Of a DNA stretch of 64,000 nucleotides, positions 24,914-34,590 are shown in pieces. Source of the stretch: UBA1672 sp050633645. Its GTDB lineage: Bacteria > Pseudomonadota > Alphaproteobacteria > Micavibrionales > Micavibrionaceae. Every line of letters begins with the position of its first letter. Positions within the stretch are counted from its first letter, which is position 1. The position numbers were made by a program, and so were the translations under genes. The stretch covers positions 682,001-746,000 of the forward strand of contig JBOEGX010000002.1 in assembly GCA_050633645.1 (NCBI GenBank), read 5' to 3'. Under the pieces are notes generated by a model that saw nothing but the letters and a program-made list of their open reading frames with translations, was not told where the DNA came from and ran no database searches.

Positions 24914-26242
24914 ATGGCAGATAACGACAAGAAGCTCGCGGGCGACTATATTAAAACTAAAATAGGTAATCACGAATTAAAACCTGAATCCCTGATGATG
25001 TCATACGGTTATGACCCACAACTTTCCGAAGGGTCGGTAAAACCGCCAGTGTTTTTGACCTCAACATTTGCTTATGGTTCTGCGGAAGAGGGCGAAGAGT
25101 TTTTCAATATCATGTCTGGCCGCAAAGAGGCGCCAGATGGTGACCGCGCTGGCCTGATCTACAGCCGTTTCAATCACCCCAACGCCGAAATTATTGAAGA
25201 CCGTATGGCCTTACTTGAGGGCGCACAAAGCGCCGCAGTCATGGCAAGTGGTATGGGCGCGATCAGCGCGGTTCTCTTTGGTTTCTTACGCCCTGGCGAT
25301 GTGATTTTGCATTCTGCGCCGCTTTATGGCGGGACAGAAACACTCATCCGTGGTGCGCTTGCGAATTTTGGCATTAAATCCGTAAGCTTTCATGACGGCC
25401 TATGTGAAAAATCATTAACCGACGCCGCCAATAAAGCAAAAGAGCTAGGGCGCGTTGCCATGGTGTTCTGCGAAACACCCGCAAACCCAACAAATTCTTT
25501 GGTCGATTTCGAACTGTTAACAAAAATCATGGATGATCTGGAATCCGAAACAGGCCACCGTCCGATATCTGTGTGTGACAACACAATGCTCGGCCCTGTA
25601 TGCCAACGCGTATGCCCACAAGGCATTGACCTTGCAACATACTCTCTTACCAAATATATCGGCGGGCACAGCGATTTGGTCGCGGGCGCGGTATGTGGGC
25701 GTAAAGACCTAATGAAGGTCGTGAAGTCAATGCGCGGCTCGATGGGGTTAAATCTTGACCCCCATACATGCTGGATGATTTCACGCTCATTGGAAACCCT
25801 TTCATTGCGGATGAATCGCGCTACAGATAGCGGTGAAAAGGTTGCGCGATGGATTGCGTCTAATCCCTATACCCCCGCAAAAATATATCACCCTGAATTA
25901 ATTGAGAACGAAGCATATCAGGCTGTATATAAGCGCCAATGCACAGGTGCAGGGTCAACCTTCGCATTCACAATAGATGCACCAAAATCACAGGTATTCA
26001 AACTTATCAACTCTCTGTCTTTGTTTAAATCTGCCGTAAGCCTCGGCGGAACGGAAAGCCTTGTATGTCACCCCGCCTCAACCACACATTCTGGTGTCGC
26101 CAAAGAGCTTCGTGAAATTACAGGTGTAAATGATGGTTTGGTGCGTCTGTCAATCGGGTTGGAACACCCGGATGATCTAATCGCTGATTTGAACAATGCC
26201 TTTGCATTAGCCTTTAATGTGGATTTGCAGAAAGCGGGTTAA
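24914..26242 (+). CDS. Cystathionine gamma-synthase family PLP enzyme
   Basis: 442 residues, Cys/Met metabolism PLP-dependent family (fold type I). The PLP lysine is in YSLTKYIGGHSDLVAG. Other landmarks are PPVFLTSTFAYGSAEEG, YSRFNHPNAEIIEDRMALLEG (phosphate-binding Tyr/Arg), ASGMGAISAVLFGFLRPGD, CETPANPTNSLVDF, the Asp in VCDNTMLGP and SLGGTESLVCHPAS near the C-terminus. It could be a cystathionine gamma-synthase, a gamma-lyase or an O-acylhomoserine sulfhydrylase; the sequence alone does not tell. The N-terminal 30 residues are longer than usual. The ribosome site is AGGCAGG. It is the first chromosomal gene right of the island. Confidence 0.9.
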   Translation: MADNDKKLAGDYIKTKIGNHELKPESLMMSYGYDPQLSEGSVKPPVFLTSTFAYGSAEEGEEFFNIMSGRKEAPDGDRAGLIYSRFNHPNAEIIEDRMALLEGAQSAAVMASGMGAISAVLFGFLRPGDVILHSAPLYGGTETLIRGALANFGIKSVSFHDGLCEKSLTDAANKAKELGRVAMVFCETPANPTNSLVDFELLTKIMDDLESETGHRPISVCDNTMLGPVCQRVCPQGIDLATYSLTKYIGGHSDLVAGAVCGRKDLMKVVKSMRGSMGLNLDPHTCWMISRSLETLSLRMNRATDSGEKVARWIASNPYTPAKIYHPELIENEAYQAVYKRQCTGAGSTFAFTIDAPKSQVFKLINSLSLFKSAVSLGGTESLVCHPASTTHSGVAKELREITGVNDGLVRLSIGLEHPDDLIADLNNAFALAFNVDLQKAG

Positions 26243-26251
26243 AGGCGTGGC

Positions 26252-27157
26252 TTATTTTTGCATCACAAGAGTTGACCATTCACCAATATCATAACGCTTT
26301 TTAAGCGTAAGCCCCTCGCCTTCATAGGCGGAGGCCACAAGATCGGCTTGCTGGGTAAGCATACCCGATAGAACGCAATATCCGTTATCATCTAAAACGC
26401 GCACCAAATCCCCTGCCATTTCAATCACGGGGCCTGCCAAAATATTTGCTAAAATTAGCTCATATGGTTTTTGTTTGCCCACACTTGGTGTATGAAACCC
26501 ATCGCCGCAATCCGTCGATAACGCAGATTTAGAAAGGGAAACACCGTTCATTTCTGCATGGCGTTCGGTGACACGCACGCTTTCCGCATCATTATCCACC
26601 GCCAGGATAGGGCTTTTCCAAAGCTTCCACGCCGCCAAAGCTAAAATCCCCGATCCTGTCCCCATATCAAGGATATTCCACGGACACGCGCCCTTGCCCT
26701 TTAAATCAAGCATAGCCTGCATGCATCCCTTGGTGGTTTCATGCTCGCCCGATCCAAAGGCGGTCGCTGCATCAACTTTAAGGCCAATTTGCCCATCAGG
26801 CACGCCGCCCTCATAATGCGATCCGTAAATATAAAATGGACCAATCGAAAATGGCGGAAATTCCTGATATGTTTTTTCTAGCCAGTTTTCCTCTGGCGTT
26901 TCTCCCACCTCAAGCATGTCTGCACTAATATCAATATCTGCAATGTTATGTATCGCTGCTTGAAGTGCAAGCTTCACCAGAACATCATTCTCATCAGGTT
27001 TTTCTTCGAATAACCATTCTAAAATCCATGGGCGCGTATGTTTTCTATCTTGTCGTAAGGCCGAGCTGGAAAGAGCCATATCGATTAATGCTTCTGCAAG
27101 GCAAAAGGCAATGTCATCGGGAAGATCTGTATTGATATGGGCGCGTAAGGTGTACAA
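26252..27157 (-). CDS. prmA: Ribosomal protein L11 methyltransferase
   Basis: 301 residues. An N-terminal substrate-recognition domain (about 1-95) is followed by a class I SAM methyltransferase domain. Landmarks are KVDAATAFGSGEHETTKGCM, the SAM-binding ILDMGTGSGILALAAWKLW, AVDNDAESVRVTERHAEMNG and the NILAGPVIEMAG loop specific to PrmA. It trimethylates L11 on the N-terminus and lysines. The start chosen is a TTG with a weak ribosome site, because the fold begins at once with LRAHINTDLP. It is convergent with the PLP enzyme gene (9 bases between stops). Confidence 0.92.
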   Translation of the reverse strand: MYTLRAHINTDLPDDIAFCLAEALIDMALSSSALRQDRKHTRPWILEWLFEEKPDENDVLVKLALQAAIHNIADIDISADMLEVGETPEENWLEKTYQEFPPFSIGPFYIYGSHYEGGVPDGQIGLKVDAATAFGSGEHETTKGCMQAMLDLKGKGACPWNILDMGTGSGILALAAWKLWKSPILAVDNDAESVRVTERHAEMNGVSLSKSALSTDCGDGFHTPSVGKQKPYELILANILAGPVIEMAGDLVRVLDDNGYCVLSGMLTQQADLVASAYEGEGLTLKKRYDIGEWSTLVMQK

Positions 27158-27229
27158 ATATAACTCGTGAAATTATGTGAGAAATTCTGGAATAAAAGAA
27201 GGGGCTAAATCGCCCCATTCTTGAAATAT

Positions 27230-27634
27230 TTAATCATCGTCATCATCAAGAAGTGTATCGTCGTCATCGTCGATATCAACGTCCACATCGGGGATATCGT
27301 CCAAATCATCGTCATCACCAAGTATGGTGTCATCGTCATCGTCATCTTTGGATTTATCTTCGGCATCTTCAAGGCTCACCACCTCAACACCATCATCATC
27401 ATCATCTTCGATAATGTCATCATCATCTTTTTCCGCCGCTACGGCTTTGATTTTAGTATCTTTTTTCGGTGTTTCTGCCGCTGCACGTCCGCGTCGTGTC
27501 TTAACTTTAACTTCACCAGTGAACTCAGTGTCACATGATGGGCAAGTGATTGGGCGTTTGTTCATATCATAAAAACGTACGCCACAGCTTGTACAAATTC
27601 TTTTAAGTCCCATAGGGCTTGTTGCAGTGCTCAT
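27230..27634 (-). CDS. FYDLN-acid zinc-ribbon protein (TIGR02300 family)
   Basis: 134 residues. The N-terminus holds a zinc ribbon with two CxxC pairs (ICTSCGVRFYDMNKRPITCP then SCD), giving the FYDLN-like motif. The second half is almost entirely Asp/Glu, with runs of five or six Asp. The family is characteristic of Alphaproteobacteria and of unknown function; the acidic tail suggests binding to a basic partner or metal. The ATG follows a strong AAGGAG. The repeated GAT/GAC codons give the DNA a simple-sequence look (27230-27440). It is the best taxonomic marker in the window. Confidence 0.92.
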   Translation of the reverse strand: MSTATSPMGLKRICTSCGVRFYDMNKRPITCPSCDTEFTGEVKVKTRRGRAAAETPKKDTKIKAVAAEKDDDDIIEDDDDDGVEVVSLEDAEDKSKDDDDDDTILGDDDDLDDIPDVDVDIDDDDDTLLDDDDD

Positions 27635-27828
27635 ATTTTCTCCTTAGGGGGGTTATTATTTTTCTTAAGCTTCAAGTGCCTTATTTTACAACATCTGTCA
27701 ATTATAAATAAAATGATAAGAAATAAAAGAGTATAATCTTTGTTTGTAAACAATATAGACCTCTATGTGGAATGCATGTACGATATATATAAGAAGTTGG
27801 TCAATTTCGAATTATTAAGGAAAAAATC

Positions 27829-28956
27829 ATGAAAAAATCAGTCGTCATTTGTGGATTCAAACGAAGCCCTATGCAATTCGCTGGTAAGGGCGGTTTTGCA
27901 AAACTGAGACCTGATGACATGGCGGCAGAAGTGGTGAAATCCCTTGTTTCTTCAACAGGGGTAAAGCCCGAAGATATCGAGGATTTAATTATGGGTTGCG
28001 CCTTCCCTGAAGCCGAGCAGGGGTTCAATATTGCGCGCCTTGTTGTTAATCACGCAGGTCTACCAGAGACGATTGGCGGCGTTACGGTGAATCGTTTTTG
28101 TGGTTCTTCCATGACCGCAATACATAATGCTGCGGGCATGATTCAAATGGGTGCGGGTGACGTGTTTATCTGCGCAGGTGTAGAGAGCATGAGCCGTATC
28201 CCGATGGGCGGCTTTAACCCGATGCCCAACCGTAAGTTATTCGATCACTACCCACAGGCCTATATCGGAATGGGTGAAACTGCGGAAAATCTCGCCAAGA
28301 AATATGATATTGCACGCGCAGCCCAAGAAGAATTCGCCGTAAACTCTCATAAAAAGGCGGCTTCTGCTGCCGAAAGTGGCAAATTTGATGATGAAATTGT
28401 TGCCATAGGCGATGTGACAACGGATGGAACAATCCGTCCAGATTCGAATGTCGAAGCTCTAAGTGCCCTAAAACCTGCCTTCCTCGAAAATGGAAGTGTT
28501 ACCGCTGCAACGTCATCTCCCTTGACTGATGGCTCTGCCGCTGTTTTGGTTTGCTCGGAAGAATATGCGGATAAGCATAAGCTGGAAAAACTCGCGCGTA
28601 TTAAATCTGTCGCTGTGGCTGGGTGTGCCGCAGAAATCATGGGTATAGGCCCAGTCCCTGCAACGCAAAAGGCATTGGACCGTGCAGGGTTGAAACTGGA
28701 TGATATTGATATCATAGAGCTTAACGAAGCCTTTGCCGCACAGGGACTGTCCGTTATTAAAGAGCTTGGCATGGATATCGCTAAGGTGAATTTGGATGGC
28801 GGCGCGATTGCGCTCGGTCACCCCCTTGGCACATCTGGCGCGCGTATCACGGGCAAGGCCGCAAGCCTTCTCAAACGCGAAGGCGCAAAATATGCTCTCG
28901 CAACAATGTGCATCGGCGGCGGTCAAGGCGTAGCGACTGTGTTGGAGAAGGTTTAA
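27829..28956 (+). CDS. fadA: Acetyl-CoA C-acyltransferase (thiolase)
   Basis: 375 residues, thiolase of fatty acid beta-oxidation, cleaving 3-ketoacyl-CoA. The acyl-accepting Cys is in NRFCGSSMTAIHNAAGMIQ, the His in GHPLGTSGARI and the second Cys in MCIGGGQG, so the catalytic set is complete. The NEAF motif (ELNEAFAAQGL) is present. A ribosome site (AAGG) precedes the ATG. Its TAA overlaps the ATG of the next gene, the multifunctional FadN-like protein, so the two are coupled. The gene pair fits the thiolase/multifunctional partnership of bacterial beta-oxidation. Confidence 0.94.
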   Translation: MKKSVVICGFKRSPMQFAGKGGFAKLRPDDMAAEVVKSLVSSTGVKPEDIEDLIMGCAFPEAEQGFNIARLVVNHAGLPETIGGVTVNRFCGSSMTAIHNAAGMIQMGAGDVFICAGVESMSRIPMGGFNPMPNRKLFDHYPQAYIGMGETAENLAKKYDIARAAQEEFAVNSHKKAASAAESGKFDDEIVAIGDVTTDGTIRPDSNVEALSALKPAFLENGSVTAATSSPLTDGSAAVLVCSEEYADKHKLEKLARIKSVAVAGCAAEIMGIGPVPATQKALDRAGLKLDDIDIIELNEAFAAQGLSVIKELGMDIAKVNLDGGAIALGHPLGTSGARITGKAASLLKREGAKYALATMCIGGGQGVATVLEKV

Positions 28957-31379
28957 TGACAATAATCAATAAAGTCGCAGTAATCGGCGCAGGTGTAATG
29001 GGCAGTGGTATTGCCGCGCAGGTGGCGAATGCAGGTTTGCCCGTTGTTCTTCTCGATATTGTCCCGCCAAAGCTTGAAGATTTCGGTGGAAACCGTAATG
29101 CGTTTGCGCAGGGCGCAGTAGAAAAAATGCTCAAAACTGAGCCTGCCGCCTTCATGCGTAAATCCAACGCAAAGCTCATTACATGTGGTAATCTTGAGGA
29201 TGATTTGGACAAGCTCGCCGATGTGGATTGGATCATCGAAGTGGTGGTCGAAAATCTTGAGATCAAGCATAAAACTTACGCCACACTTGATAAACACCGC
29301 AAAAAAGGCTCTATAATCTCAAGCAATACCTCCACCATTCCGCTGCATAAATTGGCCGAAGGTCAAAGCGCCGCATTCAAAAAAGATTTCATGATTACGC
29401 ATTTCTTCAACCCACCGCGCTATATGCGCTTGTTGGAACTTGTGACCGCCAAGGAAACCCGCAAAGATGCGATTGAAACTGTGCGCGAATTCTGTGATGT
29501 GCGCCTTGGTAAGGGTGTGGTGGCATGCAATGACACCCCTGGCTTCATCGCAAACCGCCTCGGCGTGTTCTGGCTAACCGTTGGCGTGAACGAGGCCATA
29601 AAGCAAGGTATTTCTATCGAAGCCGCCGACGCCGTGATGAGCAAGCCCGTGGGCATCCCCAAAACAGGTATATTCGGGCTGATTGATCTGGTCGGTATTG
29701 ATCTTATGCCAAAATTATCGGCAAGCTTGCTATCTAATCTTCCAAAAGAAGACGCATATCGCGACGCCTTTATCGACCATAAATTCGTGCATGATATGAT
29801 TGCTGCGGGCTATACGGGCCGAAAGGGTAAGGGCGGGTTCTATCGCCTCAATCCAGATAAGCCAAAGGCTAAGGAAAAGCAGGCGCTCGCCATTAACGAT
29901 AAAAAATTCGATAAATCTCAATACGCAAAGGCCAATAAACCAAAACTCGCCAGTATTGACGCAGGCCGCAAGGGTTTAAAAGCCGTTATTGAATGCGATG
30001 ATGAGGGTGGAAAATACGCATGGGAAGTCCTCAAGCACACTTTGTTCTATGCTGCCGAATTGGTTGGTGAAATCGCCGATACTGTGCATGATATCGATGA
30101 AGGAATGAAGCTCGGATATAACTGGAAAACAGGCCCATTCGAGATGATTGATGCGCTGGGCCCGAAATGGTTCGCGGATAAATTGCTCGACGATGATATC
30201 GGTGTTCCCGACATTCTTGACCAACTGGTTGAAGCCAAAGGAACATTTTATCGCATCGAAAACGGTGTGCGCCAGTATTTCGGAACAGATGGAAAATACC
30301 ATGATGTTGTGCGCCCTGACGGAGTTCTTCTACTCTCTGATATAAAACTCACAAGCGAGCCCGTGATCAAGAACGGATCGGCCAAGGTTTGGGATATTGG
30401 CGATGGTGTTTTGTGTTTTGAAAAGACATCTAAGATGAACACCTTTGATGAGGAGATTTTCAACCTTCTCGAAGAAACGAACAAGCTCATCAGCAAGTCA
30501 GATGATTATAAGGCGCTTGTGATTTATAACGAAGCCTCGCATTTTTCGGCGGGTGCAAATCTCGGTCTCGCGATCTTCATGATTAACATTGCCATGTGGC
30601 CACAGGTTGAGGGCTTCGTCTCTCGCGGGCAGCAAGTCTTTATGGATTTGAAATTCGCATCCTTCCCAATGGTCAGCGCACCAAGCGGTATGGCTCTGGG
30701 CGGCGGTTGTGAAATTTTACTCGCCGCCGATGCGGTGCAGGCACATGCTGAAACCTATACTGGCCTGGTTGAGGTCGGCGTTGGCCTTCTTCCTGGTTGG
30801 GGCGGTTGTAAGGAAATGATCTTAAGATACCAAGAACGTGAGCGCGCAAAATTCGCACATGATATGGCGGAGATTGGCAAAGGCAATGTTTGGTTCTCTC
30901 CCGATACAACCCCTGTCGGCGCGGTGCGCAAGGCATTCGAAACAATTGGCATGGCCACGGTCGCAAAAAGTGCACAAGAAGCCGTGGATATTGGCTATTT
31001 CCGTGAAACAGATGGTATCACTATGAACCGTGACCGTTTGCTTTATGATGCAAAGAAACGCGCACTTGAGCTTGCGAATGGCTATGCCGCACCTGAAAAA
31101 CGAACCGATATTCGTTTGGGCGGTGATGGCGCGAAAATGGCGCTTGATCTCGCGGTTTCAGACTTGCGTAAATCTGGCAAAGCAACGCCTTATGATGTGG
31201 TTGTTTCCGATCATCTTGCAACGGTCTTAAGCGGCGGCGATAAGGATTACACCGAAACGCTAACGGAGGATGATCTTCTAAAGCTTGAGCTGCGCGAATT
31301 TATGAAATTGTTGCATAATGAGGGTACGTTAGATCGCATTGAACATATGCTGGGTACAGGAAAACCACTTAGGAATTAA
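28956..31379 (+). CDS. 3-Hydroxyacyl-CoA dehydrogenase / enoyl-CoA hydratase fusion (FadN-like)
   Basis: 807 residues. The NAD-binding dehydrogenase domain is first (VAVIGAGVMGSGIAAQVANA), with SSNTSTIPLHKLAE, MITHFFNPPRYMRLLE and CNDTPGFIANRLGVFW. A second dehydrogenase-type helical repeat follows (to about 480). The enoyl-CoA hydratase domain is C-terminal (about 500-660), with NEASHFSAGANLGLAI and SGMALGGGCEILLAADAV. The order dehydrogenase then hydratase is that of Bacillus FadN, the reverse of E. coli FadB. Start is the ATG overlapping the thiolase stop; an upstream in-frame start would overlap fadA further. It catalyses hydration and NAD-dependent oxidation in beta-oxidation. Confidence 0.93.
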   Translation: MTIINKVAVIGAGVMGSGIAAQVANAGLPVVLLDIVPPKLEDFGGNRNAFAQGAVEKMLKTEPAAFMRKSNAKLITCGNLEDDLDKLADVDWIIEVVVENLEIKHKTYATLDKHRKKGSIISSNTSTIPLHKLAEGQSAAFKKDFMITHFFNPPRYMRLLELVTAKETRKDAIETVREFCDVRLGKGVVACNDTPGFIANRLGVFWLTVGVNEAIKQGISIEAADAVMSKPVGIPKTGIFGLIDLVGIDLMPKLSASLLSNLPKEDAYRDAFIDHKFVHDMIAAGYTGRKGKGGFYRLNPDKPKAKEKQALAINDKKFDKSQYAKANKPKLASIDAGRKGLKAVIECDDEGGKYAWEVLKHTLFYAAELVGEIADTVHDIDEGMKLGYNWKTGPFEMIDALGPKWFADKLLDDDIGVPDILDQLVEAKGTFYRIENGVRQYFGTDGKYHDVVRPDGVLLLSDIKLTSEPVIKNGSAKVWDIGDGVLCFEKTSKMNTFDEEIFNLLEETNKLISKSDDYKALVIYNEASHFSAGANLGLAIFMINIAMWPQVEGFVSRGQQVFMDLKFASFPMVSAPSGMALGGGCEILLAADAVQAHAETYTGLVEVGVGLLPGWGGCKEMILRYQERERAKFAHDMAEIGKGNVWFSPDTTPVGAVRKAFETIGMATVAKSAQEAVDIGYFRETDGITMNRDRLLYDAKKRALELANGYAAPEKRTDIRLGGDGAKMALDLAVSDLRKSGKATPYDVVVSDHLATVLSGGDKDYTETLTEDDLLKLELREFMKLLHNEGTLDRIEHMLGTGKPLRN

Positions 31380-31387
31380 ATCTGACA

Positions 31388-31852
31388 ATGTCAACGATAG
31401 TATTGGTGTCTCTACCGTTTATCGCGGCTATGTTTTATGGCTTGGCCTATGTATTGCTTGAAAAGGTAATGGGGACAAGCGTAAATCCGGCAACTTTTTT
31501 GGCTATAAATACAGTGAGCGGAATTTTTATAATCGCGCTTCTAGTATTGTTTAATGGTCAGAAGATAGAACTCCTCCCTTCAACATATACCTTGCCTATT
31601 CTAACGATGGTTATTGTGGCCGCCGCTGCGCCGTCTTTGGGGTGGCTGTTTACAATTTATTCGATCAAGCATTCTTCCGCGCTTTATACCGCGCTTGCTG
31701 AAACGTCTTACCCCTTATTTACGATGGCTTTCGGGTTTTTGATTTTCGGCATTAAAAAATTGGATATAATCACGTGTAGTGGTGGATTGTTGGTGCTCAC
31801 CGGCGCTGCAATTATGATTTATGGACAAGGCCTGAATGCTCAAGATGAATAA
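31388..31852 (+). CDS. Half-size EamA/DMT-like membrane protein
   Basis: 154 residues with about five hydrophobic helices: around 5-25, 36-57, 70-90, 97-118 and 125-145. It resembles one EamA repeat of the drug/metabolite transporter superfamily, with late landmarks YSIKHSSALYTALAETSYPLFT and a final helix GGLLVLTGAAIMIYGQG. Single-repeat members probably work as dimers. The substrate is unknown. It lies 8 bases after the FadN-like gene and is probably in the same transcript. Confidence 0.75.
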   Translation: MSTIVLVSLPFIAAMFYGLAYVLLEKVMGTSVNPATFLAINTVSGIFIIALLVLFNGQKIELLPSTYTLPILTMVIVAAAAPSLGWLFTIYSIKHSSALYTALAETSYPLFTMAFGFLIFGIKKLDIITCSGGLLVLTGAAIMIYGQGLNAQDE

Positions 31853-31858
31853 GGCGGG

Positions 31859-32164
31859 TTAAGAAAAAAGTTCAGGGGCTTCAAATTTAACGCAAACTCC
31901 GTCAGTAACCCCGTCGGTTAATTTTTCCGCAAAAACGCCGCGCCCAATTTGTGCTCGTGCACCTATACTTCTTGCATCATGAAGGCTTTGAAGGTTGAAT
32001 TTGTCTAAACCTGATTTAACGATAGAGCATACCTCATCCATGGGTTTTTCGTGAAAACTAATGGAATATGGGGTGTCATCACTTCTGAGCAATACATCAT
32101 CATCTGCACCATTATTTTTGCAAAAATCAATAAATAGTTCAGTGGAGGTTTTAATGTCACTCAT
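31859..32164 (-). CDS. Hypothetical protein
   Basis: 101 residues, not recognised. Soluble and mildly acidic, no signal peptide or cysteine motif beyond single residues. It ends 6 bases from the convergent EamA-like gene. The N-terminus MSDIKTSTELFIDFCKNNGA resembles the opening of the neighbouring 32212 gene only in general character; both genes sit on the minus strand and may be an operon. The frame is normal in composition and has an ATG. Confidence 0.6.
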   Translation of the reverse strand: MSDIKTSTELFIDFCKNNGADDDVLLRSDDTPYSISFHEKPMDEVCSIVKSGLDKFNLQSLHDARSIGARAQIGRGVFAEKLTDGVTDGVCVKFEAPELFS

Positions 32165-32211
32165 AGAAAAATCTCTTTCAAAAGAAAAAACTTATATACG
32201 ATAATTTATGA

Positions 32212-32598
32212 TTATACAAGTTCGGGGGGAAGGTCTGGGATATTAACATCAACACCGATATTGCTTTCTCTTACAAAAACATTGGGCATAACACGCCACA
32301 TATCATCCTCTAATTGCACTGGACCATCACCCGTCAGAATGTTGGCCTGACTAAGTCGATCGGCTAATCCTCTTGCAATATCTTCGGCGGATTTATCTTT
32401 GTTAAAATGTAGGGTTATTGGAAAATCAGAATTCCCGCCATTAAAGTCAAAAGCATTCATCCCTGTATCATCGCTTATAAGATAATCCACAGCCTCTTCC
32501 AAGTCATCAATAACTGGTTCTCCATTTTGAACAATGGATTTAGCACCATTCTGTTTCCCAAAAGCTTTAGCCAAATCTGCAAAGGATGTAGAATCCAT
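32212..32598 (-). CDS. Hypothetical acidic protein
   Basis: 128 residues, not recognised. Acidic and soluble with no membrane segment. Segments such as FPITLHFNKDKSAEDIARGL and EDDMWRVMPNVFVRESNIGV look like a folded domain. It is upstream of the 31859 gene on the same strand (47 bases apart) and divergent from the acyl-CoA dehydrogenase gene, with a 134-base gap that must hold both promoters. No function can be suggested. Confidence 0.6.
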   Translation of the reverse strand: MDSTSFADLAKAFGKQNGAKSIVQNGEPVIDDLEEAVDYLISDDTGMNAFDFNGGNSDFPITLHFNKDKSAEDIARGLADRLSQANILTGDGPVQLEDDMWRVMPNVFVRESNIGVDVNIPDLPPELV

Positions 32599-32732
32599 TT
32601 TATTCCCTTAAAAATATGAAAAATGAATATATCATAATGTTTAGTTAAAATACAAATACGCAGGTTTTTCACAACAAATTCACTTTTTTATACTATACTG
32701 ACTTAAAGAATTTATTACCTCAGGAAGAAATT

Positions 32733-34520
32733 ATGCCCGTATATACCCCCCCGCTTAAAGATATTGAATTTATTCTCCATGACGTTTTGGATATGGATAT
32801 CTTATCCGCATTACCGGGATATGAAGATTTTTCTGAGGAATTAGCTGATCAAATCCTCGAAGAAGGAGGTAAAATCTGCGAAGAAGTATTCTTCCCCCTA
32901 AATCATAGCGGCGATAGCGAGGGCTGCACCCTTGAAAACGGAGTAGTCACAACGCCGTCTGGCTTTAAAGAGGCCTACCAAACCTTCGCCGAAAACGGTT
33001 GGTGCGGTTTGGCATGTGATCCTGAATATGGCGGCATGGGCATGCCGATGATGATAAACACCGCAATGAAGGAAATGATTTGCTCGGCGAATATGTCGCT
33101 CGGGATGTATCCGGGGTTGTCTTATGGTGCGTATGAGGCGCTGCACAAATTCGGCACGGATCAGCTTAAAAACCTCTATCTCCCCAAACTGGTTGAGGGA
33201 ACATGGTCGGGTACAATGTGCCTCACCGAACCGCATTGTGGGACTGACCTTGGCCTAATTAAAACCAAGGCTGAACCCAAGGATGATGATTCTTATAAAA
33301 TCACGGGAACAAAGATTTTCATCTCCGCAGGTGAACATGATATGACTGAAAATATCGTGCATCTCGTCCTCGCCAAATTACCCGATGCGCCAGAGGGCGT
33401 GAAGGGGATATCTCTGTTCATCGTGCCTAAATTCTTACCCGAAGGTGATGGCGTGGGCGCTCGCAATGGCGTGGCTTGTGGCTCGATAGAGCATAAAATG
33501 GGAATTAAGGCAAACTCAACATGCGTGATGAATTTTGATGACGCCCAAGGCTGGCTAGTGGGAGAGCCGCATAAGGGCTTACGCGCCATGTTTGCCATGA
33601 TGAATGATGCGCGCTTAGGCGTTGCAATGCAAGGGTTAGGGATCGCGGAGGTCGCCTATCAAAACGGCTTGTCTTATGCGAAAGACCGCCTACAAATGCG
33701 CTCTCTGACGGGCGTAAAATCACCTGATAAACCCGCCGACCCCATTATTGTGCACCCCGATATACGAAGAATGCTGCTCACGGGGAAAGCCTTCACTGAA
33801 GGCGCGAGAGCGCTGAGCTATTGGATTGGCCTTGAAAGCGATATTGCCAATAAACATGCGGATGAAAAAACGCGTGATAAGGCCGAAGACTTGGTTGCGT
33901 TGATGACACCTATTTTAAAAGCATACCTCACCGATATGGGAAGCGAAGTTGCCAACCTCACCGTGCAGGTCTATGGCGGTCATGGATATATCCATGAATG
34001 GGGCGTAGAGCAATATGTCCGTGATGCCCGTATCGCACAAATTTATGAGGGCACGAACGGTATTCAGGCGCTCGATCTTGTTGGCCGTAAAATGCCAAAG
34101 GACTTTGGACGATTGCTGCGCCGCTTCTTCCATCCGACCCAAGAGTTCATTAATGAACATCAAGCCAATCCAGCAATGCAGGAATTTATCTTTCCACTTG
34201 CAAAAGCATTTATGAAGCTGCAGCAATCCACCGCCATGATTGCACAAAAGGGAATGAAAAACCCTGATGAGGCAGGCGCAGCAAGTGTTGATTACTTGCG
34301 TCAATTCGCATTGGTGGCGATGGCCTATATGTGGTGCCGTATCGTTCTAGCCGCGCAAGAAAAAATCGAAAGAGGTGAAGGTGATAAAGACTTCTATGAA
34401 AGTAAAATAATCACCGCAAAATTCTTCATGGCAAGAATGCTACCTGAGGCCGATTCACGATTCAAAATGGTGCTTGCCGGCGCGCCAAGCGTTATGGATC
34501 TTAAAGAGGCACAGTTCTAA
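32733..34520 (+). CDS. Acyl-CoA dehydrogenase (long, C-terminal extension)
   Basis: 595 residues, longer than the roughly 380 of simple acyl-CoA dehydrogenases because of N- and C-terminal extensions. Flavin/substrate landmarks are GTMCLTEPHCGTDLGLIKTK, TKIFISAGEHDMTENIVHLV and QVYGGHGYIHEWGVEQYVRD; the catalytic-base region is IAQIYEGTNGIQALDLVGRK. The C-terminal 130 residues form the extra domain seen in the large FadE/DmdC-like group. It would catalyse the first, FAD-linked step of beta-oxidation and belongs functionally with the thiolase and FadN-like genes 1.4 kb upstream. Ribosome site AGGAAG. Confidence 0.92.
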   Translation: MPVYTPPLKDIEFILHDVLDMDILSALPGYEDFSEELADQILEEGGKICEEVFFPLNHSGDSEGCTLENGVVTTPSGFKEAYQTFAENGWCGLACDPEYGGMGMPMMINTAMKEMICSANMSLGMYPGLSYGAYEALHKFGTDQLKNLYLPKLVEGTWSGTMCLTEPHCGTDLGLIKTKAEPKDDDSYKITGTKIFISAGEHDMTENIVHLVLAKLPDAPEGVKGISLFIVPKFLPEGDGVGARNGVACGSIEHKMGIKANSTCVMNFDDAQGWLVGEPHKGLRAMFAMMNDARLGVAMQGLGIAEVAYQNGLSYAKDRLQMRSLTGVKSPDKPADPIIVHPDIRRMLLTGKAFTEGARALSYWIGLESDIANKHADEKTRDKAEDLVALMTPILKAYLTDMGSEVANLTVQVYGGHGYIHEWGVEQYVRDARIAQIYEGTNGIQALDLVGRKMPKDFGRLLRRFFHPTQEFINEHQANPAMQEFIFPLAKAFMKLQQSTAMIAQKGMKNPDEAGAASVDYLRQFALVAMAYMWCRIVLAAQEKIERGEGDKDFYESKIITAKFFMARMLPEADSRFKMVLAGAPSVMDLKEAQF

Positions 34521-34562
34521 GTTAGTGTGCCCCTTGTGTTGCTAAAAATAATGAAAATGCAA

Positions 34563-34590
34563 AAAAGGCCGGGGGGAAATCCGGCCTTAA
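34563..34590 (-). terminator. Hairpin with T-run on the minus strand
   Basis: AAGGCCGG at 34565-34572 pairs with CCGGCCTT at 34581-34588. On the minus strand the stem ends in TTTTTTG, so it would terminate the secreted coiled-coil gene. On the plus strand it also lies 45 bases after the acyl-CoA dehydrogenase stop and may act both ways. Confidence 0.7.

Noticed and set aside
27230..27440. GAT/GTC simple-sequence repeat as a satellite-like element
   Set aside because: It is explained by the Asp-rich tail of the FYDLN-acid protein.
34563..34590. Terminator assigned only to the acyl-CoA dehydrogenase gene
   Set aside because: The T-run is on the minus strand, so it fits the secreted coiled-coil gene better.
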